Below are positions 8,268-16,358 of a stretch of DNA of 64,000 nucleotides, in pieces (position 1 is the first letter of the stretch; each line of letters opens with the position of its first letter). The notes beneath the pieces were generated by a model. The model was not told the DNA's origin. It searched no databases and saw only the letters and a program-made list of their open reading frames with translations. The stretch is from Ferruginivarius sediminum. Lineage in GTDB: Bacteria; Pseudomonadota; Alphaproteobacteria; Kiloniellales; Rhodovibrionaceae. The stretch covers positions 186,001-250,000 of the forward strand of contig NZ_QPMH01000005.1 in assembly GCF_003344765.1 (NCBI RefSeq), in the 5' to 3' direction. The position numbers and the translations under genes were made by a program.

Positions 8268-9758
8268 TCAGCCCTTGGCGATGCGCACGGCGACCCAGCG
8301 GAAGTCGCCCTGGCTGTACACCAGCAGCGTCACGACGCGATAGCCCTCCTTCTCCGCCTGCTCGACCTTGCGGGCCACATCCTGCGGGGCGGAGACTTCT
8401 TCCTGGTCGACCTCGACGATGACATCACCAGGGTTGAGGCCCTTCTCGGCAGCCGTGCCGCCGCCTCGTACGCCGGTGATGACCACGCCCTGGGCGCGCT
8501 CATCAAGGTTGTAGTTTTCGCGCGCCTCCTCGCTCAGCGGGGCGAGTGCGAGGCCAAGGGAATCCAGCTTCATCTCGCCGCCGGAGCCTTCCTGGGTTTC
8601 CCCCTCGGGACCCAAGCTGGCGATAGCTTCTTCATCCAGCTTGCCAAGCGTGACCTGGACGGTCTTACGCTCGCCCTTGCGCCAGATGACGACATCGACC
8701 GCCTTGCCGATGCGGGTTTCCGCCACCATGCGCGGCAGGCGCCGCATCTCCTCGACGTCGCGGCCGTCGAATTCGAGAATCACGTCGCCCTGTTTGATGC
8801 CGGCCTCGCCCGCCGGGCTGCCGTCGGAGACCGAGGCGACCAGCGCACCCGTTGCCTCGTCGAGACGAAGACCTTCCGCCAGCTCCGGCGTCACCGTCTG
8901 GATGCGCACGCCAAGCCAGGCGCGGCGCACGTCGCCGTACTCGCGAAGCTGATCAATGACGTTCTTGGCAATCGACGAGGGGATGGCGAAGCCGATGCCG
9001 ATCGACCCGCCGGAGGGCGAGAAGATGGCCGTGTTAACACCGATCACCTGGCCGTCGGTGTTGAACATCGGGCCGCCCGAGTTGCCCCGGTTGATCGAGG
9101 CGTCGGTCTGCAGGAAATCGTCGTAAGGGCCGGCGTTGATATCGCGCGAGCGGGCCGAGACGATACCGGCCGTCACCGTGCCGCCGAGGCCGAAGGGGTT
9201 GCCGATAGCCAGAACCCAGTCGCCGATCCGGGTCTTGCGCGAATCGCCCCACTCGGCGGCTGGCAGGTCGCGGTCGGTATCCACCTTGAGGAGAGCGAGG
9301 TCGGTCTTGTCGTCACGGCCGACGATCTCCGCCTTCAGGGTGGTATCGTCTTGTAGACGAACGTTGATCTCGTCCGCGTCGGCGATCACGTGGTTGTTTG
9401 TCACTATGTAGCCGGTCTTGTCGATGATGAAGCCGGAGCCGAGCGACGAGGGAGCCCGGCGTGGCCGGCGCGGTTCCTCGCCCTCGCGGCGCTCGAAGAA
9501 GTCGCGGAAGAATTCCTCGAACTCTCGGCGGGCCTCATCTTCTTCCACCTTCTGCGTGGTGGAGACGTTTACGACGGTCGGAAGCAGCTTGTCAGCGAGG
9601 TCGGCAAAGCTGTCGGGACGGTCCTCGGCCTGCACCGCGGCCGGTACCATCAGCGTCACCACCAGGGCTGCTGCCAGCACCCGGCCCGCCAGGCGGCGCG
9701 CGATCGACTTTTCGCCTGCGCCGGTCGGCTGAGTGGAAACGATTGTCGTCTGGGTCAA
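8268..9758 (-). CDS. degP: Periplasmic serine protease/chaperone DegP (HtrA/Do family)
   Basis: A 496-residue envelope protease that degrades or refolds misfolded exported proteins. The start is TTG 9758, with GGAGAT six nt upstream. A signal peptide runs to about residue 44 (basic RRLAGR, hydrophobic core, AVQA). The trypsin-like domain carries the triad His123 (TNNHVIADA), Asp153 (DKTDLALLKVD) and Ser227 (NRGNSGGPMFN). Two PDZ domains follow (about 280-375 and 400-490), each with a GxxxGDVI motif. It is last in the hflK-hflC-DUF2065-degP run on the minus strand, so stator proteins of FtsH proteolysis and periplasmic proteolysis are co-located. Confidence 0.96.
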   Translation of the reverse strand: MTQTTIVSTQPTGAGEKSIARRLAGRVLAAALVVTLMVPAAVQAEDRPDSFADLADKLLPTVVNVSTTQKVEEDEARREFEEFFRDFFERREGEEPRRPRRAPSSLGSGFIIDKTGYIVTNNHVIADADEINVRLQDDTTLKAEIVGRDDKTDLALLKVDTDRDLPAAEWGDSRKTRIGDWVLAIGNPFGLGGTVTAGIVSARSRDINAGPYDDFLQTDASINRGNSGGPMFNTDGQVIGVNTAIFSPSGGSIGIGFAIPSSIAKNVIDQLREYGDVRRAWLGVRIQTVTPELAEGLRLDEATGALVASVSDGSPAGEAGIKQGDVILEFDGRDVEEMRRLPRMVAETRIGKAVDVVIWRKGERKTVQVTLGKLDEEAIASLGPEGETQEGSGGEMKLDSLGLALAPLSEEARENYNLDERAQGVVITGVRGGGTAAEKGLNPGDVIVEVDQEEVSAPQDVARKVEQAEKEGYRVVTLLVYSQGDFRWVAVRIAKG

Positions 9759-9947
9759 CGTAGGATCTCCGTTCCGCTGATGAGGCGTCGCGGGTGGTGG
9801 GGCGGATCACGATCCGCGGCACCGCGAAGCGATCGACCTCAAATGTGGCATGCCCGGCCGTTCCGTCAACGTCGGACGGTTCGAAGAAGCGGCCCGAGTG
9901 TGACGATTTTAGGGCGCAGCGCCCCCGATGCGTGTGGATTTCGTCGC

Positions 9948-10148
9948 TCAACCGCGCAACAGGTAGAGAAAGAACAGGCCGAGCAGCGCCATCAGCAATC
10001 CGCCCCAGCGCAAGGCCTCGTTCGGCAAGGCGCGCAACTGCTCCAGTGCGCGGTGCAGCGCACCGGGAAAGGCGGCCAGTGACAAGCCTTCGAAGACGAG
10101 GACGAGGGCGATCGCGGTCAGGAAATCGTTGAGGGCCAGATCGGGCAT
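9948..10148 (-). CDS. DUF2065 (YjeT-type) small membrane protein
   Basis: A 66-residue protein from ATG 10148; an upstream in-frame start at 10187 would add a poorly conserved leader. Two hydrophobic segments are visible: LNDFLTAIALVLVFEGLSLA near the N-terminus and WGGLLMALLGLFFLYLLRG at the C-terminus, separated by a polar loop containing PGALHRALEQLRALP. This is the layout of DUF2065, whose E. coli member yjeT also follows hflC. The function is unknown; position between hflC and degP suggests a link to membrane protein quality control (inference). Confidence 0.85.
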   Translation of the reverse strand: MPDLALNDFLTAIALVLVFEGLSLAAFPGALHRALEQLRALPNEALRWGGLLMALLGLFFLYLLRG

Positions 10149-10199
10149 GGTGCGGGCCGCATAGCCCGAATAACACGGTCGAGGCAAGAGGCGACCGGG

Positions 10200-10222
10200 C
10201 GCCGCCCCACGGAAGGGCGGCG
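10200..10222 (-). other. Intercistronic hairpin between hflC and DUF2065 gene
   Basis: Perfect 8-bp stem CGCCGCCC (10200-10207) with GGGCGGCG (10215-10222), 7-nt loop. There is no T-run on the minus strand, so it looks more like an mRNA-processing or attenuating hairpin that lowers expression of the downstream genes than a full terminator. Confidence 0.5.
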
Positions 10223-10241
10223 TCCGGCAACCATAAGGGCG

Positions 10242-11243
10242 TTAATCGGCCGGCGCGGCTTCGGCTGCCGTTCCTGCGGAATTCGATCCGGTGCCATCGG
10301 CCGGCTGGCTTGCGGCCTGGCCCCCGCCGGAGGGAGACGATTCAATGGCGTCGCTCAGTTCCTCCGTGATCGCCCCCCGGCCCAGCATGCGGAAGAACTC
10401 GTTCCGGTCGGTCGACAGCACGATATAGCTGTTGTCGGTGTCGCCTTGGTTGATCGAGCCTTCGTATGCCTGCATCGAGCGGTAGAACCGGAAGAAATCC
10501 TCATCCTGGCCGAAAGCCTGGTTGAGGGTGGTGGTTCGTGCGGCCTCGCCGGTACCGCTGATGATTTCGGCCTCGCGCTGGGCCTCGGCCCGGATGACCG
10601 TGGCCTCTCGGTCCGCCGTGGCGCGGATCCGCTGGGCCTCCTCCTGACCCTGTGCGCGGAACTCGGCGGCCTCCCGCTCACGTTCCGAACGCATGCGGGA
10701 GTACACCGCCTGCGAAACTTCCTGCGGCAGGTCGGTGCGTCCGATACGTACGTCCACGATGTCGATGCCGAAGTTCTGGGCCTCCCGATTCACCTGGGTC
10801 TGGATGCGGTTCATGATGTCCGCGCGCTCGTCCGAGAGAATGCTGGCCAGGTTCACGTTACCCAGCACACTGCGCAGGTTCGAGTTGATGATCGAACCCA
10901 AACGGTCACGCAGATTGCTCTCGAATCGCACGCGCTGATAGAACCTCAGCGGATCGGTGATGCGATACCGGGCGAAGCTGTCGACGTTCAGGGGCTTCTG
11001 GTCGGCCAGCAGCACGCGCTCGACCGGCGGGTCGAGGTCCAGCACGCGCTTTTCGTAGTACAGCACGTTCTGGACGAAGGGTAGCTTCACGTTCAGCCCC
11101 GGCTCGGGGATGACCCGTTTGGGTTCGCCGAACTGCATGACGATGGCCTGCTGGGTCTGCGGCACAGTGAACAGCGCGCTGGACCCCACGATGCCCAGGA
11201 CGACCACCGCGACGCCGATGATAAGAGGGAGTTTGCGGTTCAT
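10242..11243 (-). CDS. hflC: HflC, subunit of the HflKC regulator of FtsH
   Basis: A 333-residue SPFH/prohibitin-family membrane protein. It has one N-terminal transmembrane segment (about residues 6-26), then the band-7 domain with FTVPQTQQAIVMQFGEP and LADQKPLNVDSFARYRITDP, and a long Glu/Arg/Ala-rich coiled coil about 195-235. HflC forms a periplasm-facing cage with HflK that restricts access of membrane substrates to the FtsH protease. GGAGGT lies 6 nt upstream of ATG 11243. It directly follows hflK (18 bp gap). The C-terminal tail is Gly/Ser/Ala-rich and probably disordered. Confidence 0.95.
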   Translation of the reverse strand: MNRKLPLIIGVAVVVLGIVGSSALFTVPQTQQAIVMQFGEPKRVIPEPGLNVKLPFVQNVLYYEKRVLDLDPPVERVLLADQKPLNVDSFARYRITDPLRFYQRVRFESNLRDRLGSIINSNLRSVLGNVNLASILSDERADIMNRIQTQVNREAQNFGIDIVDVRIGRTDLPQEVSQAVYSRMRSEREREAAEFRAQGQEEAQRIRATADREATVIRAEAQREAEIISGTGEAARTTTLNQAFGQDEDFFRFYRSMQAYEGSINQGDTDNSYIVLSTDRNEFFRMLGRGAITEELSDAIESSPSGGGQAASQPADGTGSNSAGTAAEAAPAD

Positions 11244-11261
11244 GATCGTTACCTCCGGGGC

Positions 11262-12443
11262 CTAGCGGCTGCTGGCGGCGGAATTGCCGCCGGTGGAGCC
11301 GTTGCTGCCGGACGCCGCGCCGCCGCGCGGCTTGCGCAGTTCGTCGAGCGGAAGGTACGGGATCGCGCCTGAAGCGGTACCGTCCATCAGCACCTTGTTT
11401 GTGCGCGAGTACACCTTCTGCATGGTCTCCAGGTACATCCGTTTCTTGGTGACGTCCGGATTCGAATTGTAAGCCTCGAGCACCTTGGTGAAGCGCTCGG
11501 CCTCGCCTTCCGCCTCGTTGACGAGCCGCTCGCGGTAGGCTTCCGCCCCCTGGATCATCTTCTGCGCCTCACCGCGGGCACGTGGCAGGATGTCGTTGCG
11601 GTAGGACTGCGCCTCGTTGCGCAGACGGTCCCGGTCCTGCAGGGCGCGCTGCACGTCGTTGAACGCGTCGACCACTTCCTGCGGCGGCTGCACGTTCTGC
11701 AGCCGAACGCCGGTGATCAGGATGCCGGCTCCGTAGTTGTCCAGGATTCCCTGCAGCAAGTCCTTTGTCTTTGTCTCGATCTCGGCGCGGGCCTCGGTCA
11801 ATGCCGGCTGGATGTCCGTACGGCCGATGATCTCACGCATGGCGCTTTCGGCGGCGATCTTCACCGTTCCGTTCGGTTCGCGGATGTTGAAGAGATACTT
11901 GCCGGCATCGGCGATCTTCCATTGCACCGAGAAATCAATGTCGATGATGTTCTGGTCGCCGGTCAACATCAGGCTTTCCGCGTCGACGCCGCGCTGACCG
12001 CCGCCCACCTGCCGGAAGCCGATGTCGATCTGGTTGATCTTCTCGACCGCCGGCGTCATCACCGTCTCGATGGGATAGGGGATGTGCCAGTTCAGGCCAG
12101 GCTGGGTCGTCGCCACCCATTCGCCGAAACGCAGCACCACGCCCTGCTGGTCGGTCTGTACCCGGTAGAAGCCGCTCAACATCCAGATCGCCAGGACAAC
12201 GACGACGGCGAGCACAATGCCGCGTCCGCCCATGCCCCCGCCCGGGAACAAGTTCTTGACGCGCTCCTGACCCTTGCGAATAACATCCTCGAAGTCGGGC
12301 GGGCGCTGGCCGCCGCCGAAGGGGCCTCCGCCCCCACCACCGCCGCCACGTCCGCCGGAGCCGCGGCCGCCCCAGGGGCCGCCGCCACCGCCGCCACCAG
12401 AGCCGCCGCCCCAGGGGCCGCCTCCTTGCGATTGCCAAGGCAT
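11262..12443 (-). CDS. hflK: HflK, subunit of the HflKC regulator of FtsH
   Basis: A 393-residue SPFH-family protein and partner of HflC. Residues 1-46 are almost entirely Gly with Pro/Trp/Arg (MPWQSQGGGPWGG start), the usual HflK N-terminus. A transmembrane helix follows at about 75-92 (IVLAVVVVLAIWMLSGF), then the band-7 domain (QQGVVLRFGEWVATTQPGL) and coiled coil. The C-terminal region DELRKPRGG is also family typical. The Gly-rich tract is GC-rich simple sequence at the DNA level and produces a Pro/Arg-rich mirror ORF on the opposite strand that is not a gene. It is the first gene of the hflK-hflC-DUF2065-degP run, divergent from mrp. Confidence 0.95.
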   Translation of the reverse strand: MPWQSQGGGPWGGGSGGGGGGGPWGGRGSGGRGGGGGGGGPFGGGQRPPDFEDVIRKGQERVKNLFPGGGMGGRGIVLAVVVVLAIWMLSGFYRVQTDQQGVVLRFGEWVATTQPGLNWHIPYPIETVMTPAVEKINQIDIGFRQVGGGQRGVDAESLMLTGDQNIIDIDFSVQWKIADAGKYLFNIREPNGTVKIAAESAMREIIGRTDIQPALTEARAEIETKTKDLLQGILDNYGAGILITGVRLQNVQPPQEVVDAFNDVQRALQDRDRLRNEAQSYRNDILPRARGEAQKMIQGAEAYRERLVNEAEGEAERFTKVLEAYNSNPDVTKKRMYLETMQKVYSRTNKVLMDGTASGAIPYLPLDELRKPRGGAASGSNGSTGGNSAASSR

Positions 12444-12606
12444 TTTCCGAAGCTCTCCACTCAGTCGTGTGTGGACATGATGAACGGTCGCGATCAGCCT
12501 TTATCGTTCAAGGGTCGACGACCATATGCTGACACACACTTAACGTGTTGTGCCCGCCAGTGAAACAGTAGAGCGGGATATCGGGCCAAATGTGGGGAAT
12601 TCAAGC

Positions 12607-13776
12607 ATGAGTCGCGTTACCGAAGAAGAAATCCGCGAAGCCCTGGCGGGTGTACGCGAGCCGGAAAGCGGGAAGGACATCGTCAGCCTCGGCATGGTCT
12701 CCGGCCTTGTGGTCAAGGAGGGCAATGTTGGATTCGCGATCGAGGTCGATCCGCGCAAGGGCCAGGAGATGGAACCGCTGCGCAAGGAGGCCGAGCAAAC
12801 AGTCCTGAAGCTGAGTGGGGTATCCTCGGTGACTGCGGTGCTGACCGCCCATCAGGAAGCGGCCGGTGGCCAGACGGCGCAGCAGTCGGATGGCCAATCG
12901 ACGCAGCGGCCCGATGGCGGCCAGCAGCAGCAGCGCCGTGGGCAGTCTTCCGGCGGCGGGCAGCAGATCGCCGTGCCGGGCGTGAAGGCCATCATCGCGG
13001 TAGCCAGCGGCAAGGGCGGAGTCGGCAAATCTACGACGGCCACCAACCTGGCTCTGGCCTTCGCGCGGCAGGGGCTGAAAACCGGCATTCTGGACGCCGA
13101 TATCTACGGGCCTTCGCAGCCGCGCATGATGGGTGTCACCGGCCGGCCCGAGTCGCCGGACGGCAAGCGCCTGCGCCCGCTGGAGAACTTCGGCGTCAAG
13201 GTGATGTCGATGGGCTTCCTGGTGGCCGAGGACACGCCGATGATCTGGCGCGGCCCGATGGTGCAGTCGGCCATCCAGCAGATGCTGCGCGACGTGGAAT
13301 GGGGCGAGCTGGACATGCTTGTCGTGGACATGCCGCCGGGCACCGGCGACGCGCAGTTGACGTTGGCCCAGCAGGTGCCGCTTTCGGGCTCGGTCATTAT
13401 CACCACGCCGCAGGACATCGCGCTGCTCGATGCCAAGAAGGGGCTGAACATGTTCCGCAAGGTGGACGTGCCGGTCTTTGGCATCGTCGAGAACATGAGC
13501 TACTTCCTCTGCCCGCATTGCGGCGAGCGCTCCGACATCTTCTCCGCCGGCGGCGGTCGGCGCGAGGCCGAGAAGCTGGGCACCGAACTGCTGGGTGAGA
13601 TCCCGCTGGACATGGTCATCCGCGAGACGTCCGACGGCGGCCAGCCGGTCGTGATTTCCCACCCCGACAGCGACCACGCCAAGGCCTACCTGCGCATCGC
13701 CGAGCATGTCTGGCACAAGATTACCGGCACCAGCCCGAGCGAGCGCCGCGAGGCCCCGCGCATCGTCATGAACTAG
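12607..13776 (+). CDS. apbC: Mrp/ApbC-family iron-sulfur cluster carrier ATPase
   Basis: A 389-residue cytosolic P-loop NTPase that binds and transfers Fe-S clusters. Residues 4-82 form the MIP18 (DUF59) domain found in many bacterial Mrp proteins. A Gln-rich linker (about 85-120, with repeated QSDGQ/RPDGGQ) follows, then the ParA/MinD-type ATPase with the deviant Walker A GKGGVGKST at 135-143, VDMPPGTGDAQLTLAQ (Walker B/Mrp signature), and the cluster-binding CxxC in YFLCPHCGERSDIF. The start at ATG 12607 agrees with the first conserved helix. It ends 20 bp from the convergent sppA. Confidence 0.94.
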   Translation: MSRVTEEEIREALAGVREPESGKDIVSLGMVSGLVVKEGNVGFAIEVDPRKGQEMEPLRKEAEQTVLKLSGVSSVTAVLTAHQEAAGGQTAQQSDGQSTQRPDGGQQQQRRGQSSGGGQQIAVPGVKAIIAVASGKGGVGKSTTATNLALAFARQGLKTGILDADIYGPSQPRMMGVTGRPESPDGKRLRPLENFGVKVMSMGFLVAEDTPMIWRGPMVQSAIQQMLRDVEWGELDMLVVDMPPGTGDAQLTLAQQVPLSGSVIITTPQDIALLDAKKGLNMFRKVDVPVFGIVENMSYFLCPHCGERSDIFSAGGGRREAEKLGTELLGEIPLDMVIRETSDGGQPVVISHPDSDHAKAYLRIAEHVWHKITGTSPSERREAPRIVMN

Positions 13777-13796
13777 GCGGCTTCGCGGCCCGGGAA

Positions 13797-15611
13797 TCAA
13801 TGAGGCCGCGCTGTCTCCTCAACCAGATGCGAAGCCCGCAGCCGCTGCTCGCCGGACGTGCCTTCCAGCAGGGTGAGCGCGTCCACCAGCGGCTGCAGGG
13901 TCTGGACAATCCGGCCCAGGGTGCGTGCCGCCGGGCTGTCCACACGGCCTTTCAGCGCCTGGCTCAGGAACTTGCGTAGCGGGTCCTCCGGTGCCGGGAA
14001 GGGTTGCAGCCGGACGCGCGTTGCCTCGTCGATGCCGGCGAGGCTCTTCGCCACCGCCACGGCATGGCGGAAGCCGCCCAGTTCGTCGACAAGGCCCATT
14101 TCCCTGGCATCGGCGCCGCTCCACACCTTGCCCTGGGCCGCCTCCCGAACCTGCGTGGGACTCAGGCCGCGGCCCTCGGCGACCTTGCCGGTGAAGTCGG
14201 CGTAGGTCTCGTCCAGCAATTCCTGGAGCCGCTGCCACTGGGCGTCGCTGAAATCGCTGTTGGGGCTCCAGAAATCGGCCTGCTTGCCGGCCTGCACGCC
14301 GTCGAAGTTGACCTCCAGCTTGTCCCACAGGCCCTCGAAGACGAACTTGCCGCTGACGACGCCGATGGAGCCGGTGAGCGTCCCCGGCTGCGCCACGATG
14401 CGGTTTGCCGGCGCGGCGACGAAGTAGCCGCCCGAGGCGGCGATGTTGCCCATCGAGACCACGATCGGCTTCTCCGCCTCCCGCGCGTCCCGCACCGCTT
14501 TCCAGATCGTGTCGGAGGCGACGTAGCTGCCGCCGGGGCTGTCGATGCGGAAGATGATGGCCTCGACCGTGTCGTCTTCCAGCGCCTCGCGGATCGCCGG
14601 GGCGATGGTATCGCTGCCCATCACGACATCGCCAAAGATCGGATTGTTCTCGCTCTCGGCCAGTGACACCGCGCCCTCGCCATGGATCACCGCGACCCGA
14701 GGCGCATCCTCGTCGAGGTTGCCAAGGCGCTGGGCGGCGTAGTCGCGCAAGTCCAGATTCTCCGCATCCGGGCCGGCAGCCTCGCGCAGTGCCGCTTCGA
14801 AAGCGTCGCGGTAGTCCAGCCGGTCGATCAGTCCCGCGTCCCTGGCATCCTCCGCCGACAATGGCGCACTGTCGATCAGTTGCCGAACCTTCGCGGCTTC
14901 CAGGTCACGGCCCTCGGACAGGCCGTCCACCACTTGCGCCAGCCAGGAGTCCAGCAGTCGCTGCAGATTGCGGCGCTGCGGCTCCGGCAGTTCGCGGTCG
15001 GTGAACTGGTTCTTCAGGCCCTTGTATTCCTCCCGCTGCTCCAGGCGGGGCTGGATGCCAAGCTCATCCAAAAGACCCCGCAGGAACGGGCTTTCCAGCT
15101 TGAAACCGGCCACGCTCCAGTCGCCGGACGGCTGCATCCAGACCTCGTCGAAGGCGCTGGTCAGATAGCCGTGCAGCGTGGCGCCGGCGCCCATGCCGTT
15201 CAGCGTCTCCGCGAAGGCGTAAGCCGGCTTTCCCGACTCGCGGAACCTGCTGACCGCCTGGTGCAGCTCCTGCGCCTGCGCGAAGCCGATGCTGCCCCGA
15301 CCCAGGCGCACTGCAAGTCCCTTGACCCGCCTATCCGCCGCGGCGGCGTCCAGGGCATCGACGGCGTCGTGCAGCACCACCGCGCCGCCGGCCCTGGCGC
15401 GGGCGAGCGGGTTGTCCGACTGGCGCTCCACGACTCCCGAGGAGAGGTCCAGGCTCAGAACGGTGGTTTCCGGGATTTCCGGCGCGGGTTCGCGGAACTC
15501 TTCCACGCGCTGCCAGAACACGCCGGCAGCGACGCCCAGCAGCAGCACGATGAGGCCGACGCTGGCAAGGAACCCGACAATGCATTTCAGGAGGAACAGG
15601 ATCAGGCGCAT
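13797..15611 (-). CDS. sppA: Signal peptide peptidase SppA, 67-kDa type
   Basis: A 604-residue inner-membrane protease that degrades cleaved signal peptides. It has a single N-terminal transmembrane segment (about residues 5-32) and two tandem S49 domains, as in E. coli SppA (618 aa). The Ser/Lys dyad is split between repeats: Lys197 in REEYKGLKNQF in the first half, and Ser393 in NIAASGGYFVAAPA in the second. FRIDSPGGSYVASD and GTLTGSIGVVSGKF are further S49 signatures. It lies alone on the minus strand between convergent mrp and a downstream-oriented peroxidase-related gene 19 bp upstream, with which it may be co-transcribed. Confidence 0.94.
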   Translation of the reverse strand: MRLILFLLKCIVGFLASVGLIVLLLGVAAGVFWQRVEEFREPAPEIPETTVLSLDLSSGVVERQSDNPLARARAGGAVVLHDAVDALDAAAADRRVKGLAVRLGRGSIGFAQAQELHQAVSRFRESGKPAYAFAETLNGMGAGATLHGYLTSAFDEVWMQPSGDWSVAGFKLESPFLRGLLDELGIQPRLEQREEYKGLKNQFTDRELPEPQRRNLQRLLDSWLAQVVDGLSEGRDLEAAKVRQLIDSAPLSAEDARDAGLIDRLDYRDAFEAALREAAGPDAENLDLRDYAAQRLGNLDEDAPRVAVIHGEGAVSLAESENNPIFGDVVMGSDTIAPAIREALEDDTVEAIIFRIDSPGGSYVASDTIWKAVRDAREAEKPIVVSMGNIAASGGYFVAAPANRIVAQPGTLTGSIGVVSGKFVFEGLWDKLEVNFDGVQAGKQADFWSPNSDFSDAQWQRLQELLDETYADFTGKVAEGRGLSPTQVREAAQGKVWSGADAREMGLVDELGGFRHAVAVAKSLAGIDEATRVRLQPFPAPEDPLRKFLSQALKGRVDSPAARTLGRIVQTLQPLVDALTLLEGTSGEQRLRASHLVEETARPH

Positions 15612-15630
15612 CGCTTGGCTCTCCGTCGAC

Positions 15631-16218
15631 TTACCCGTCGCCGGGCGTGCGGTTCATCGCGTGGTAGTCGCGGTTCGGCATCATGTCGGTGGCCTTGGCA
15701 ACGCGGTTCGACAGATTGAAGAACCCGACGACGGAAACGACGTCGAAAAAGTCCTCGGCGCTGAACCCAACGTCGAACAGGGCCTGCCGGTCGGCCTCGC
15801 CGACATCGTGCGGCCTCAGGGTCAGCTTCCAGGCGAACTCCAGGATCGCCCGCTGGCGCGCGGGCAGGTCGGCGACGCGGTGGTCCATCACCAGCATTTC
15901 GCCCAGCTCCGGGTCGCCGGAAAGTTGCCGCACCGCCTGTCCGTGCGCCACCAGGCAGTAGTAGCAGCGGTTGGCGCTTGAGACGACGACGGCGATCATC
16001 TCCCGCTCCAGCTTGCTGAGTCCCGAGTCGCCGAGCATCAGGTCGTTGTACATCTGGATAAAGGCGCGCAGCTTGTCGGGCCGCAGCGAATAGGCGCGCA
16101 GGACGTTGGGCACCAGGCCGAGCTTCTCCTGGCACTTGTCGAAATAGGCCTGCAGGTCCCCTTCGAGCTCGGCGGCGTCGGGGACGGGCAGGGTCATGAC
16201 GTGATCGGGCTGGGGCAT
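15631..16218 (-). CDS. Peroxidase-related (carboxymuconolactone decarboxylase/AhpD-fold) enzyme
   Basis: A 195-residue all-helical protein of the AhpD/CMD superfamily. The start is ATG 16218; a longer in-frame ORF upstream is low-complexity Pro/Arg-rich and antisense to the neighbouring methyltransferase, so it is rejected. The active site is EREMIAVVVSSANRCYYCLVAHG at residues 71-93 in pieces: Glu71/Glu73, Cys85, Cys88 and His92 in the E-(x)n-CxxC-xxx-H pattern of thiol peroxidases. Its role is probably in peroxide or alkylhydroperoxide detoxification, but the physiological reductant is unknown. It is 19 bp upstream of sppA on the same strand. Confidence 0.88.
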   Translation of the reverse strand: MPQPDHVMTLPVPDAAELEGDLQAYFDKCQEKLGLVPNVLRAYSLRPDKLRAFIQMYNDLMLGDSGLSKLEREMIAVVVSSANRCYYCLVAHGQAVRQLSGDPELGEMLVMDHRVADLPARQRAILEFAWKLTLRPHDVGEADRQALFDVGFSAEDFFDVVSVVGFFNLSNRVAKATDMMPNRDYHAMNRTPGDG

Positions 16219-16358
16219 GAGGCTTTCTCCGTGGCTCGCGCCCTCAAGGGGTACCCGCTTGTGCCCGCCGTGACCAGAGGCGTTGCAGTGACACGGCCGG
16301 CGGGCTAAACCGCGCGGGAAATCAAGGACCGCCATCGCGGCGGCGGAAAGGAGATGCC

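Noticed and set aside
11300..12480. Pro/Arg-rich ORFs opposite the hflK Gly-rich tract
   Set aside because: They mirror simple-sequence codons for Gly in hflK and have no independent start signals or conserved motifs.
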